From Polycyclovorans sp. (GTDB taxonomy: Bacteria > Pseudomonadota > Gammaproteobacteria > Nevskiales > Nevskiaceae), in the NCBI GenBank assembly GCA_002706265.1, contig PAKU01000033.1, positions 62,001 to 126,000 of the forward strand: 64,000 nucleotides of DNA. The letters run 5' to 3'. The position numbers and the translations under genes are program-made. Of this stretch, positions 39,052-48,179 are shown piece after piece; positions within the stretch are counted from its first letter, which is position 1, and each line of letters opens with the position of its first letter. The notes under the pieces are model-generated. The model was not told the DNA's origin, ran no database searches, and worked only from the letters and a program-made list of their open reading frames with translations.

Positions 39052-41142
39052 CTACCAGATGCTGACCCGCGCCTCGGGCGGCAGGTAAAGCGGCGCGTCC
39101 TCGTCGATGTCGAAGGCCGGATACCAGGCGTCGATGTTGCGCACCACGCCGTTGGTGCGGTAGACGTCCGGGGCGTGCGGACCGGTCTTGAGGCGGGTGA
39201 TCATTTCCTCGTCTCGGAAGTTGCGCGCCCAGACCTGCGCCCAGCCGATGAACAGCCGCTGCTCGGCGGTGTAGCCATCGATGATGGGCGGCGGCAGCTT
39301 GCCGGCCGACAGCAGGTAGGCCTTGCGGGCAATCGACAGACCGCCCAGGTCGCCGATGTTCTCGCCCAGTGCCAGTGCGCCATTGACGCAGTGGCCTTCG
39401 AGCGGGCAATAGGCGTTGTACTGCTCGACCAGCCTTGCGGTGAGCGCCTCGAAGGCCTTGCGGTCTTCATCGGTCCACCAGTTTTTGAGGTTGCCGTCGC
39501 CGTCGTACTTGGAGCCTTGGTCGTCGAAGCCATGACCGATTTCGTGGCCGATGACCCCACCGATGGCGCCAAAGTTGATGGCGTCTTCGGCATACATGTC
39601 AAAGAACGGCGGCTGCAGGATGGCCGCGGGAAAGACGATCTCGTTCATCGTCGGGCTGTAATAGGCATTGACGGTCTGCGGCGTCATGAACCATTCGTCG
39701 CGGTCCACGGGCTGGCCGATCTTGTCCCGTTCGCGCCGGGATTCGAATGCGGCCGCCCGGCGCAGGTTGCCCACCAGGTCGCCCTCTTCGACCTGCAGCG
39801 CGCCATAGTCGCGCCAGCGGTCGGGGTAGCCGATCTTGGTGTTGAACTTGCCGAGTTTTTCGAGGGCCTTGAGCTTGGTGCGCTCGCCCATCCAGTCCAG
39901 TTGCTTGATGCTTTGCGCGTAGGCCTGGGTGAGGTAGGAGACCATGCGCTCCATGCGCGCCTTGGCCTCGGGCGGGAAGTGCTTTTCAACATAGCGCTTG
40001 CCCAGCGCCTCGCCCAGCGCCGCCTCGACTGCCGAGACGGCACGCTTCCAGCGCGGCCGGTTTTCGCTGACGCCGCGCAGGGTGCGCGCGTAAAAATCGA
40101 AATGGGCCTCGACCAGATCCTTGGACAGGCTTGGCGCGAACTCGCGCATCACCCCGAGCTTCAGATAGTGCTGCACGGTGGACCATTCGCTGTCGCCCAG
40201 CGCGGCGGCGAGTTCGGTGATGGCCTCGGGCTGCATGACGATCAGGGCGTCGTTGCCGTCCAGGCCGGCGGCCGTGAGCGTCGCGCGCAGGTCGAAATCG
40301 CCGGTGAGCGTGTTGACGTCGTCAAGGCTGAAGCGGTTGTAGGTGCGCTCACGGTCGCGTGACGCGACGCGCGTCCAGTGCGCCTTGGCGAGCCGGGTTT
40401 CCAGCGCCATTACCGCATCGGCGGCGGCCGTCGCTGCGGCGGCGTCGTCGCCTTCGATGGCGTCGATGCGGGTCAGCATGTCGGCAAGGTAGTCCACGTA
40501 GGCGGCGCGGAGGGTGTCGAAGCGCTCGCCTTCGTCGAGATAGAAGCTGCGGTCGGGCAGGCCGATCTGGTCGCCCTGATGCAGGTAGGCGATGTATTGC
40601 GTGGCATTGCGCGCATCCTGGCCCACCCAGAACGACAGGGGCTGCGGCAGGCCTTTGGCCGCCCATTCGCCCAGAAAGGCCGGCAAGGCTTCGGCAGAGG
40701 TCAGCCCGTCGATTGCATCGAGCAGGTCCTGCACCGGCGCCAGACCTTTGGCCTCGGCCGTCTGCTCGTCCATGAAGCTGCGGTAGAACGCGGCGAGTTT
40801 CTGGTCTTCGGGGTCGTCGTGCTGCTCTTTTTTGGCCAGTTTTTCCAGCAGGGCCCGAATCTGCAGCTCGGCGCGGTCGGCCAGCACGGTGAAGGCGCCG
40901 TAGCTGGACCGGTCGGCGGGAATCGGATTTTCGCGCAGCCAGGTGCCGTTGACGTGGCGGTAGAAATCCTCGCCCGGCGCGACGTCGCGGTCGAAATTGA
41001 CTTCGATGACGCCGGAACGCGGCGGCGGCGGTGGAATGTCGGATCGCTGCTCAGTCGTGCGCAGCTGCGCGTCGCGGTCACAGGCGCTCAGGCCCAGGGT
41101 CGCAAGCAGCAACAGGGGCAGCAAAGGCATCAATGGCTTCAT
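39052..41142 (-). CDS. M13 family metallopeptidase lipoprotein (PepO/neprilysin-like)
   Basis: The 696-residue protein is a lipoprotein with lipobox LGLSAC (Cys21) and an M13 peptidase domain. The zinc site is HEIGH at 533-537 followed by GFDDQGSKYDGDG. The third ligand Glu lies in GENIGD (about 594), and the substrate-binding NAYYSPTMNEIVFPA precedes it. The C-terminal CxxW of many family members ends in VSIW here, the Trp kept but not the Cys. It would degrade peptides in the periplasm. GGCGCGCC palindromes at 41170-41177 and 41192-41199 lie upstream. Confidence 0.92.
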   Translation of the reverse strand: MKPLMPLLPLLLLATLGLSACDRDAQLRTTEQRSDIPPPPPRSGVIEVNFDRDVAPGEDFYRHVNGTWLRENPIPADRSSYGAFTVLADRAELQIRALLEKLAKKEQHDDPEDQKLAAFYRSFMDEQTAEAKGLAPVQDLLDAIDGLTSAEALPAFLGEWAAKGLPQPLSFWVGQDARNATQYIAYLHQGDQIGLPDRSFYLDEGERFDTLRAAYVDYLADMLTRIDAIEGDDAAAATAAADAVMALETRLAKAHWTRVASRDRERTYNRFSLDDVNTLTGDFDLRATLTAAGLDGNDALIVMQPEAITELAAALGDSEWSTVQHYLKLGVMREFAPSLSKDLVEAHFDFYARTLRGVSENRPRWKRAVSAVEAALGEALGKRYVEKHFPPEAKARMERMVSYLTQAYAQSIKQLDWMGERTKLKALEKLGKFNTKIGYPDRWRDYGALQVEEGDLVGNLRRAAAFESRRERDKIGQPVDRDEWFMTPQTVNAYYSPTMNEIVFPAAILQPPFFDMYAEDAINFGAIGGVIGHEIGHGFDDQGSKYDGDGNLKNWWTDEDRKAFEALTARLVEQYNAYCPLEGHCVNGALALGENIGDLGGLSIARKAYLLSAGKLPPPIIDGYTAEQRLFIGWAQVWARNFRDEEMITRLKTGPHAPDVYRTNGVVRNIDAWYPAFDIDEDAPLYLPPEARVSIW

Positions 41143-41347
41143 GTGGGAGGCAGTTTCGAGTGGGACCTGGGCGCGCCACGGGGCGAACCCAGGCGCGCCT
41201 AAATTAGCCGATATTGCTCAGGGACTCGCGCAATGCCGGACTGCCGCCGGTCTGTGGCCGGGAACGGGCAGCCGGGGTGGCTCGCCGACCCTGAACCTTT
41301 GGGGCGACCCGATGCCGGTGGCCAGGCGGGGCGCCCTGTGGCCGCGC

Positions 41348-42478
41348 TCAGGCGGGGGCGTTGCTCGGCAGGGGCTTGAGGCGCGCCCCGGGCCGGCGGC
41401 GTTTTGCCGGCTGGGCCTCGGCGGTGAGCTCGGCAATGTACCGGTGCAGAATGGCGGTGGCCTCGGCGCGGCCGTCACCGGCGTGGTCGCGCATGTTGGA
41501 TCGATAGTAGGCGTGGTTGGTCAGAAAGCGATCGACGTCCGAGGGGGTGAGGCGCTTCAGGTCGGCGCGCATGCCAATGCCCATGCGTTCGATCATGTGC
41601 GCGTTCAGACGTTGCTCGAAGGCCTCTTCCGGCGCGGCGAGAACAGGCTTGCCAAAGTGCATGGCTTCGCCAATGAGCTGGTTGCCGGCGGTGGACAGCA
41701 CCGCCTTGCAGTGCGCCAGATCGTGCAAAAACCATTCATTCGACGGTGCCCGGAAGTCGAGGTTGTCAACCTTGCCCCGGTGCGGTGTGCCATAGATCAC
41801 CACCGGGCAGTCGAGCAGCCGCAGTGCGCGGTCGATGTGCGCCCGGTACTGATGCTCGCCCTTGTTGAAGTAGCACAGCAGGTAGTCGCCCTCGCGGGCC
41901 TTCAGGCGCTTGACCTCGTCGCGCAGCATCGGCCCCACGACCTTGACGCCGGGATAGGCGCCGTCGGCCGGGTAGAAACTGGCGATGAGAATGCGCTCTG
42001 GGATGCCCATGAGCCGTCGATAGCCGATGGCATCGCGCATGCCCGCCAGCCACAGGTCGGGCGGAAAATGCGGCTTGCAGTAGGCAATGATGCCGACATG
42101 GTCAAAGCTGATGCGCGGCAGCTTCAACTTCTGGGCGACCCGGTGCGTCCAGGCTTCGGAGTCACTGATCACGACCTGGATGTCGCGGCTGCGAAACTCG
42201 CGCTCCACCTGTTCGATGCCATGTCCGCCGAAGAACAGGTCGGCCATGGGCGCGATGTTCTCGCCGATGGTGCGGGGAATTGAATGCCCGCCGCGGCTGT
42301 TGTGGCGGTACCCGATGGTGGGAATGCGCACGGTGGGAAACAGGGGCGCCAGCACCTCGTAGGCGTCGCCGCCGGCAAAGACCGTGACTTCGTGTTGGGC
42401 GATCAACGAGGGCAGCACGCTCATGGTGCGCATCGCGTGGCCGCGCCCGTACCCCATGACCCCATAGGCAATTCGCAT
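41348..42478 (-). CDS. glycosyltransferase family protein (MJ1255/VC2487 type)
   Basis: The 376-residue protein starts at MRIAYGVMGYGRGHAMR, the N-terminal nucleotide-sugar loop of the MJ1255 family (GT-B fold). In the second half AGNQLIGEAMHFGKPVLAAP is the donor-sugar binding block. The family is common in gammaproteobacteria but uncharacterised; it may act on an exported polysaccharide or lipid. GGAG in the complement, eight bases upstream, supports the ATG 42478; an ATG two codons earlier (42484) is too close to it. The open frame extends upstream without homology. Confidence 0.75.
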   Translation of the reverse strand: MRIAYGVMGYGRGHAMRTMSVLPSLIAQHEVTVFAGGDAYEVLAPLFPTVRIPTIGYRHNSRGGHSIPRTIGENIAPMADLFFGGHGIEQVEREFRSRDIQVVISDSEAWTHRVAQKLKLPRISFDHVGIIAYCKPHFPPDLWLAGMRDAIGYRRLMGIPERILIASFYPADGAYPGVKVVGPMLRDEVKRLKAREGDYLLCYFNKGEHQYRAHIDRALRLLDCPVVIYGTPHRGKVDNLDFRAPSNEWFLHDLAHCKAVLSTAGNQLIGEAMHFGKPVLAAPEEAFEQRLNAHMIERMGIGMRADLKRLTPSDVDRFLTNHAYYRSNMRDHAGDGRAEATAILHRYIAELTAEAQPAKRRRPGARLKPLPSNAPA

Positions 42479-42590
42479 GATCATCACTCCGATTGATCCA
42501 CTCGCAAGGCTATGGCGCGGGCGTAACGCTGGGGTGACAGCGGGGTGACGGATTGATGACGGTCTGCGGCCCGCCGCGCGGCAGGCGCGC

Positions 42591-42622
42591 AGCAAAAAGG
42601 AGGCCGCAGCCTCCTTTTTGCT
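42591..42622. terminator. strong bidirectional intrinsic terminator
   Basis: A perfect 14-bp inverted repeat, AGCAAAAAGGAGGC and GCCTCCTTTTTGCT, has a four-base loop (CGCA). Poly-T lies in both directions. It sits 16 bases past the stop of the minus-strand outer-membrane gene and insulates the glycosyltransferase gene. Confidence 0.9.
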
Positions 42623-42638
42623 GCCACAACCCCGGGTT

Positions 42639-43208
42639 TCAGAAGGCGACGCGCAGGCCGACCCGGAACCCGTCGTTGTCGATATCACCGCCGTTGTCCG
42701 GCTCCAGCGTCAGCATCCGGTACTCGGCGAACAGCCCCACCAGGCCGACACCGATGCGTGCGCCCAGCAGCAGTTCGGTGATGTCGGCATCGTCCAGCCA
42801 GCCCAAGCCGGCACGGCCATAGAGGGTGACCAGAGGCAGGTTGGTTTCGAGGCCCACGAAGGCGCCGTAGCCGTCCTGGTTTTCACCGCCCAGGTCAAAG
42901 TCGAGATACTGGGCCTCGCCGTAGACGTCGACCAGCGGCGTCAGGCTGGTGCTGTAGCCGCCGCCGATGCGGGTTTCTTCATAATCTGCGCCGCCGTCCA
43001 GCTCTTCGTCGAGATATTCGGCACGGGCGAACAGGCCGGTGCCGGGCAGGTTGACCCGACCGCGCAGGCCGAAGCCGTCGCTGTCTTCGGTGTTGCCCCC
43101 GGCATCGAACTCGCTGAACGAGGCGAAGCCTTCCACCGAGGCCAGCAGTTCGGCGTTGGCGGCGGCGGGCAGGACGGCCAGAGCGGCCAATGCAATGATC
43201 TTTTTCAT
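42639..43208 (-). CDS. outer-membrane beta-barrel protein
   Basis: The 189-residue protein has a signal peptide (MKKIIALAALAVLPAAANA) and eight or so amphipathic strands, ending in GFRVGLRVAF with the typical terminal Phe. Asp- and Glu-rich turns connect the strands. It resembles small OmpA-like or OmpW-like barrels and no specific family was identified. AAGGGGAG upstream is a strong ribosome site for the ATG 43208. Porin or structural roles are only possibilities. Confidence 0.75.
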   Translation of the reverse strand: MKKIIALAALAVLPAAANAELLASVEGFASFSEFDAGGNTEDSDGFGLRGRVNLPGTGLFARAEYLDEELDGGADYEETRIGGGYSTSLTPLVDVYGEAQYLDFDLGGENQDGYGAFVGLETNLPLVTLYGRAGLGWLDDADITELLLGARIGVGLVGLFAEYRMLTLEPDNGGDIDNDGFRVGLRVAF

Positions 43209-43235
43209 GAAACTCCCCTTCTCCAATGGGTGGAT

Positions 43236-43260
43236 ACCACGCACCTCGATGGTGCGTGGT
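43236..43260 (-). terminator. hairpin after rsmB
   Basis: ACCACGCACC and GGTGCGTGGT form a 10-bp perfect stem with a five-base loop, directly after the rsmB stop. It has no U tract, so it is a hairpin 3' end rather than a full intrinsic terminator. It lies 28 bases upstream of the next gene's start codon. Confidence 0.55.
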
Positions 43261-43264
43261 GAGT

Positions 43265-44575
43265 CTAGCGCTCTTTCTTGACGGTACGGGTACGCCCTTT
43301 CTTGACCAGCCTGGCGTAGTAAAAGCCGTCGTGGTCGCCGCCGGGCGGGATGCGCAGCCCGCAGCGTTCGGCGAGGCCCACCGGGCTGCTGATGGCGCCA
43401 GGGCGGCCGTCGGGCGTGGTCATCAAGAATTCGCGAATGACGTCATCGCCCTCGGCGCGCAGCACCGAGCAGGTGGCATACACCAGCACGCCATCGGGTT
43501 TCAGGGTGGGCCACAGCCGCCGCAGCAGGCGTGCCTGGGTGTCGCCCAGCGCCTTCAGGTCGGTGTCGCGGCGCAGCCACTTGATGTCGGGGTGGCGGCG
43601 AATCACGCCGGTGCCCGAGCAGGGCGCGTCGATCAGAATGCGGTCGAAGGGGGTGCCGTCCCACCAGCGACGCACGTCGGCGGCGTCGCTGAGCAGCAGT
43701 TCGGCGTTCAGGCCCAGGCGGCGCAGGCCGTGCTGCACCTTGCCCAGCCGCGCCGGGTCGAGGTCGATGGCGACCACGGTGACGTCGGCACGCTCCAGCA
43801 TGTGCGCGGTCTTGCCGCCGGGGGCGCTGCAGGCGTCGAGCACGCGCATGCCCGGGGCCAGGTCCAGCAGTTCGACGGCAAGTTGAGCCGAGGCGTCCTG
43901 CACCGACAGGCGACCTTCGTTGAACCCCGGCAGCACGCGCACGTCGGCAGGCTGGTCGAGGACGATGGCGTCTGGCAGGCCGACGACCGCCCGCCCCGGA
44001 TGACCCGCCGCCGCGAGCTGTTCGAGCGCCGCGTCGCGGCTCAGTTTGCGGGCGTTCACCCGCAGGGTCATAGGCCCCTGCTGGTTGCCGGCGGCGAGTA
44101 CGGCATTGGCCTGCGCGCCCCAGTCCCGCGTGATGTCGCGCACCATCCAGTGCGGATGAGAGTGCTGAACGACGGGATCGTCCGGCAGGGCCGCCACCAG
44201 CGCCGGGTGTTCACGCTGCACCCGGCGCAGGATGGCATTGACCAGCCCCCGCACACCCGACAGGTCGAGCAGCGCGCAGGCGTTCACCGTTTCGTTGAGC
44301 GCCGCGTGGTCGGCGGTGTCCATGTCGAGCAGCTGGTAGATGCCGCTCAGCAACAGCGCCTGCAGCGGGGTTCCAGGCTGCGCCGGCTTGGCCATCAGCG
44401 GCGTCAGCAGGGCCTCAAGCCGGGTGCGATGGCGCAGCACGCCGTAGACCAGCGCCCGGGCGAAAGGGTCGGCATCGTGCGGCAGGGCGTCGTCCAGGCT
44501 GCGGCCGTTGAACACGGCCACCAGGGTCTCGACGGCGATGGCGCGCGATCGCGCCGGGGTGCTGGTGTAGGCCAT
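43265..44575 (-). CDS. rsmB: 16S rRNA (cytosine-967-C5)-methyltransferase
   Basis: The 436-residue protein matches RsmB/Sun: an N-terminal NusB-like helical domain (about 1-150) and a C-terminal Rossmann methyltransferase. SAM loop VLDACSAPGGKTAH, and the two catalytic cysteines in DAPCSGTGVIRRHPD and YATCSVLRAEGDD, are present. It methylates C967 of 16S rRNA. In many relatives it follows def-fmt directly; here two genes lie between. Confidence 0.95.
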   Translation of the reverse strand: MAYTSTPARSRAIAVETLVAVFNGRSLDDALPHDADPFARALVYGVLRHRTRLEALLTPLMAKPAQPGTPLQALLLSGIYQLLDMDTADHAALNETVNACALLDLSGVRGLVNAILRRVQREHPALVAALPDDPVVQHSHPHWMVRDITRDWGAQANAVLAAGNQQGPMTLRVNARKLSRDAALEQLAAAGHPGRAVVGLPDAIVLDQPADVRVLPGFNEGRLSVQDASAQLAVELLDLAPGMRVLDACSAPGGKTAHMLERADVTVVAIDLDPARLGKVQHGLRRLGLNAELLLSDAADVRRWWDGTPFDRILIDAPCSGTGVIRRHPDIKWLRRDTDLKALGDTQARLLRRLWPTLKPDGVLVYATCSVLRAEGDDVIREFLMTTPDGRPGAISSPVGLAERCGLRIPPGGDHDGFYYARLVKKGRTRTVKKER

Positions 44576-44604
44576 AGGCGCGCATGGTAGCCGGGTCCAC
44601 GAAA

Positions 44605-44628
44605 AAGGCCCCGCCAGAGCGGGGCCTT
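44605..44628 (-). terminator. intrinsic terminator for the choice-of-anchor-I gene
   Basis: AAGGCCCCGC-CAGA-GCGGGGCCTT is a perfect 10-bp stem with a four-base loop. On the minus strand it is followed by a T tract (complement of 44601-44606), so it is a complete Rho-independent terminator about 20 bases past the gene's stop. Confidence 0.88.
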
Positions 44629-44646
44629 GAGGTGCAGCGTTGGCGG

Positions 44647-46410
44647 TCAGTCGGCCGTTACTTCGATCACGTCGATCTGGTAGATCGAGGTGGTGCCGCT
44701 GACTTCGCTGCCCACCACCAGCAGGGGCATGCCGTTGGGGCTGTCGGCCGCTGCGATGAAGGCCAGCCCTTCGGGGCCGAGGTCGCCGCTGGTGGGGTCG
44801 GTTTCGGGGTCCTTGGTGAAGTCGCGATTGTTGACGTACTGAACGAACGCCGCCGACTGCGGATTGGTGATGTCATAGACCATGATGCCGCTGATGCGCT
44901 CCAGGCCAATGAACGCGAAGGTGCGACCGGCGAGGGTGCCGATGGCAATGCCCTCAGGCTCCGGACCCTTGGCATCACTGCGGCCTTCGGGACTGTTGCT
45001 GTCGTGGCTGGCGTTGAAATTGTTGGGGAAGCGTTGGGCGGTGATGCGCTCAAGGTCGGCGCCGCTGTCATAGACCTGTTGACCGTCGGCCGACCAGATC
45101 GAGAACGAGCGGCCGCCCAGCACATAGAGCTCGTCAAAGTCACTGTCACCGTCGATGTCGCCCATCGTGGTGGTGGCCTCAAGCCGGCCGATGGCGCCGT
45201 CTGCCTGCAGCTCGGCAGCGTTCGGGAAGCGGGTGGCATCCAGGGTCATGTCCTTGATGCGCAGCGTTTCCTCGACCTGCAGAAAATCATTGCGGTCGTC
45301 GCCTTCGTTGGCCGTCACGTAAAAGGTTTGGCCGTTGAAGTGGTAGCTGGCCATGCCGTCGGGCTGATACATGCCCAGCACCGGCCAGTTGCGGATATTG
45401 ATCTGCGGGAAGTCTCTGGGGTCGCGATCGCTGGCGTCCAGTTCGTTGCCAATGGCGCTGTGACGCTTGTAGCCGTAGGGCCGTATGGCGGTGATCACCG
45501 GGTTGGCAAGGTCTGAGAAATCCAGCACCGCGTGGGCATTGGCTTCCTGCAGGTTGACCCAGGCGGTGGGGCCGTCCACCGCCTCGGCGATGTACTCGGG
45601 CTCCATGTCCTGGGCCACCGAGGCGCCCGGACCGTAGATGCGGATGCCCTGCGCGCGCAGGGCGTCGGCCTGGCTGTTGAAGGCCTCGAAGCCGGCAGTG
45701 GCCACCGGCGGATTGGTAAAGCCGCCGCGCACGTCGATCACGCTGACCGAGCCGACCGGATCAACCGAGTCGGGGTTGCCGTAGCCGTTGGACTCGCCTT
45801 CGTTGGCGACCAGCACGGCGGTGCCGTCGCGGGTGAAGGTCAGCATGTCGGGCAGGGCGCCCACGGTCGCTTCGCCCAGCTTGTCCAGGGTGTCGGTGTC
45901 GTAAAAGACCACTTTGCCGGGATCGGTTTTTTCGTTCGCCTCGATGGCCACGGCGGCGACGCCCCCGAAGACGGCAACGCTGTTGGCACCGCCGCCTTCG
46001 GCGGTGGCGTCGATGTTCTGCACGCGCTGCGGGTTGGCGGGATTGCTGATGTCGAGCACATCCACCGTCACGGCCGCGGCATTGACCACGAACAAGCGGC
46101 GGGTGACCGGATCGAAGGCCACGATCTCGGCCGCCGCGGTGTCGAAAATCTGAGTGGCGTAATCCAGGGCCGGGTCCTGAAAGCTGCCGATGCGCCGCAG
46201 GTCCAGCAGCGTGTCACCAGCACCCGGTGCGCCCGGGGCCCCTGCTGCGCCGGGGGCGCCGGCAGGACCGGGTGCGCCATCGCCGGCCGGTCCCTGCGGC
46301 CCCTGCGGACCCTGGGCGCCCATCGCGCCGTCGTCGCCGTCACAGGCGGCCAGTCCCAGCGCCAGCATCACGGCGGGCAATGCCCACCGCAGGTTGGTGG
46401 TGCGTGTCAT
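44647..46410 (-). CDS. choice-of-anchor I lipoprotein with collagen-like stalk
   Basis: The 587-residue protein has lipobox LALGLAAC followed by a Gly-X-Y run of about a dozen triplets (AQGPQGPQGPAG...), a collagen-like stalk. The rest is a beta-propeller-like choice-of-anchor-I domain: FVVNAAAVTVDVLDI, FTRDGTAVLVANEGESNGYG, WVNLQEANAHAVLDFSDL, GPEPEGIAIG. Related secreted proteins carry phosphatase or esterase-like activity in some cases. A stretch of Asp residues (DGDSDFDELYV) may bind calcium. GGGAG supports the ATG 46410. Confidence 0.75.
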   Translation of the reverse strand: MTRTTNLRWALPAVMLALGLAACDGDDGAMGAQGPQGPQGPAGDGAPGPAGAPGAAGAPGAPGAGDTLLDLRRIGSFQDPALDYATQIFDTAAAEIVAFDPVTRRLFVVNAAAVTVDVLDISNPANPQRVQNIDATAEGGGANSVAVFGGVAAVAIEANEKTDPGKVVFYDTDTLDKLGEATVGALPDMLTFTRDGTAVLVANEGESNGYGNPDSVDPVGSVSVIDVRGGFTNPPVATAGFEAFNSQADALRAQGIRIYGPGASVAQDMEPEYIAEAVDGPTAWVNLQEANAHAVLDFSDLANPVITAIRPYGYKRHSAIGNELDASDRDPRDFPQINIRNWPVLGMYQPDGMASYHFNGQTFYVTANEGDDRNDFLQVEETLRIKDMTLDATRFPNAAELQADGAIGRLEATTTMGDIDGDSDFDELYVLGGRSFSIWSADGQQVYDSGADLERITAQRFPNNFNASHDSNSPEGRSDAKGPEPEGIAIGTLAGRTFAFIGLERISGIMVYDITNPQSAAFVQYVNNRDFTKDPETDPTSGDLGPEGLAFIAAADSPNGMPLLVVGSEVSGTTSIYQIDVIEVTAD

Positions 46411-46478
46411 CTCAAATCTCCCTTGGGGTTGTCGTAACCCCTGACAGTAGGAAATCTGGGTGACGCGCCGGTGACGTG

Positions 46479-46667
46479 TCAGTGACGGTCCGGTGACACC
46501 TTCGTGGCGGCTTCGATTCTGGCGCACTCGGCACGCCAGGCCGCCATCTCGTCGGCATAGTCCATCAGCACGCAGGTCGCGCAGCCGCCGGCGCAGCAGT
46601 CGGGCATCTCAGGCTTGGGCGGCAGTTCGGGCCCCTTGGGCGGCTTGGCTTGGGTGTCGTCGCTCAT
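46479..46667 (-). CDS. small oxidoreductase-like protein (PF09791-type)
   Basis: This 62-residue protein carries PKPEMPDCCAGGCATCV, the Cys-rich motif of the 'oxidoreductase-like' N-terminal family, followed by DYADEMAAWRAE. Four cysteines in CC-x3-C-x2-C could bind a metal. The start ATG shares ATGA with the fmt stop, so it is translated with fmt. The function is unknown. It sits between fmt and the choice-of-anchor-I gene. Confidence 0.75.
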   Translation of the reverse strand: MSDDTQAKPPKGPELPPKPEMPDCCAGGCATCVLMDYADEMAAWRAECARIEAATKVSPDRH

Positions 46668-47581
46668 GTCAAGGCTCCTGAGGCGGGCGCTCGGGGGTTC
46701 TGCTGCGCGGTTTGCGGCGTGCCGCCCGGCCATTGCCAGCGGCGCACGCACAGGGCGCCGTCACCGGTGGCGATGCGCAGGCCGCGCGTGTCGACCGACA
46801 GCACCGTTCCGGGCGCGGCGCACTGCACGCTGGCTTCGGCGACGGCGTCCCACAGCCGGAGGCGCTCGTCGCCGCTCATCGCCCAGCACACCGGCACCGG
46901 ATTGAAGGCGCGGATGCGGCGGGCCAGCTGTGCGGCCGGCAGGCTGAAATCGACGCGCGCCTCGTCCTTGCTCAGCTTGGCGGCATAGGTGGCGCCATCC
47001 GCCGGCTGCGGGGTGCGCGCCAGTGTGCCGCTGGCCAGTGCGGCCAGGGCCTCGCAGATGGCGGTGCCGCCGAGGTGGGCGAGGGCGTCGTGCAGACCGG
47101 CGCCGGTGGTGTGGTCGTCGATGGGCACGGCGCGGGTGAGGCACATCGGGCCGGTGTCGAGGCCGGCGTCCATTTGCATGATGGTGATGCCGGTTTCGGC
47201 GTCACCGGCCTCGATGGCGCGCTGGATCGGCGCCGCGCCGCGCCAGCGCGGCAGCAGCGAGGCGTGGATGTTGAGGCAGCCGTGGGTCGGGATGTCGAGC
47301 GCGGCCTGCGGCAGGATCAGCCCGTAGGCGACCACCACCATGACCTCGACCTGCGCGGCGTGCAGCGCCTGTTGCGCCGCCTCACGAAAGCGCTCGGGCT
47401 TGTGCACGGTGAGGCCCAGTTGCGTGGCGTGCTCGGCCACCGGTGAGGCGCTGAGCTTGCGGCCGCGGCCGGCGGGGCGATCGGGCTGGGTGAACACCGC
47501 CGCAATGTCGTGCCCCGCCGCATGCAGCGCCGCCAGCGCCGCCACCGAGAAGACCGGCGTGCCGGCAAACGCGATCCTCAT
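46664..47581 (-). CDS. fmt: methionyl-tRNA formyltransferase
   Basis: The 305-residue enzyme formylates initiator Met-t[16 protein letters not shown] starts the N-terminal domain; [17 protein letters not shown] holds the catalytic Asn-x-His region and [12 protein letters not shown] the Asp. The C-terminal tRNA-binding OB-like domain includes [20 protein letters not shown]. It is downstream of def with a four-base overlap and overlaps the small oxidoreductase-like gene by four bases. Confidence 0.97.
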   Translation of the reverse strand: MRIAFAGTPVFSVAALAALHAAGHDIAAVFTQPDRPAGRGRKLSASPVAEHATQLGLTVHKPERFREAAQQALHAAQVEVMVVVAYGLILPQAALDIPTHGCLNIHASLLPRWRGAAPIQRAIEAGDAETGITIMQMDAGLDTGPMCLTRAVPIDDHTTGAGLHDALAHLGGTAICEALAALASGTLARTPQPADGATYAAKLSKDEARVDFSLPAAQLARRIRAFNPVPVCWAMSGDERLRLWDAVAEASVQCAAPGTVLSVDTRGLRIATGDGALCVRRWQWPGGTPQTAQQNPRAPASGALT

Positions 47582-48081
47582 TCGGCCATCTTTTCGGCTT
47601 TCTTCAGCTTTTTGAGGATGCGTTCGCGCTTCAGCGAGCTGAGATAGTCGATGTAGAGCTTGCCGTCGAGATGGTCGATTTCGTGCTGGATGGCCTGGGC
47701 CAGCAGGCCTTCGGCGTCCAGCTCGAATGGCGTGCCGTCACGGTCCAGCGCCTTCAGGTGCAGGTGATTGAAGCGCTCAACCTTGTCGAGCGCGCCAGGC
47801 ACCGACAGGCAGCCCTCTTCCATCACCTTGCGGTCTGTGGAGTCGGTGATTTCGGGATTGATGAGGACCATCGGCCGGGTGTCACCGTCGGCCAGGTCCA
47901 TCACCGCCACGCGCAGGTCCACGCCAATCTGGTTGGCGGCCAGCCCGATGCCCGGCGCGTCGTACATGGTGTCGAACATGTCGTCGATGAGCCGATGCAA
48001 GGCAGTGTCGAAGGTGACGACCGGTTTGGCCTTGATGCGGAGTCGGGGATCGGGGTGGTGCAAGATAGGTCGGATGGCCAT
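47578..48081 (-). CDS. def: peptide deformylase
   Basis: The 167-residue type 1 deformylase has all three motifs: GIGLAANQ (44-51), EGCLSVP (89-95; Cys91 is a metal ligand) and HEIDH (133-137). It removes the N-formyl group from nascent proteins. AGGAG lies upstream of the ATG 48081. The C-terminus has an extra Lys-rich tail ([17 protein letters not shown]). It is divergent from the LysM gene, 98 bases apart, and overlaps fmt by four bases. Confidence 0.97.
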   Translation of the reverse strand: MAIRPILHHPDPRLRIKAKPVVTFDTALHRLIDDMFDTMYDAPGIGLAANQIGVDLRVAVMDLADGDTRPMVLINPEITDSTDRKVMEEGCLSVPGALDKVERFNHLHLKALDRDGTPFELDAEGLLAQAIQHEIDHLDGKLYIDYLSSLKRERILKKLKKAEKMAE

Positions 48082-48179
48082 GGGCGCTCCTGCGAAACGG
48101 CTGTGACAAGGGGGGTTAAACCTTTGCCACATCAGGGATTCATGCCAGAATCGATTATCGACTCCGGGGAGTAATTACG

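Noticed and set aside
41143-41347. Two GGCGCGCC palindromes upstream of the M13 peptidase gene as an operator
   Set aside because: The sequence is a common high-GC palindrome, with no symmetry around a promoter; chance cannot be excluded.
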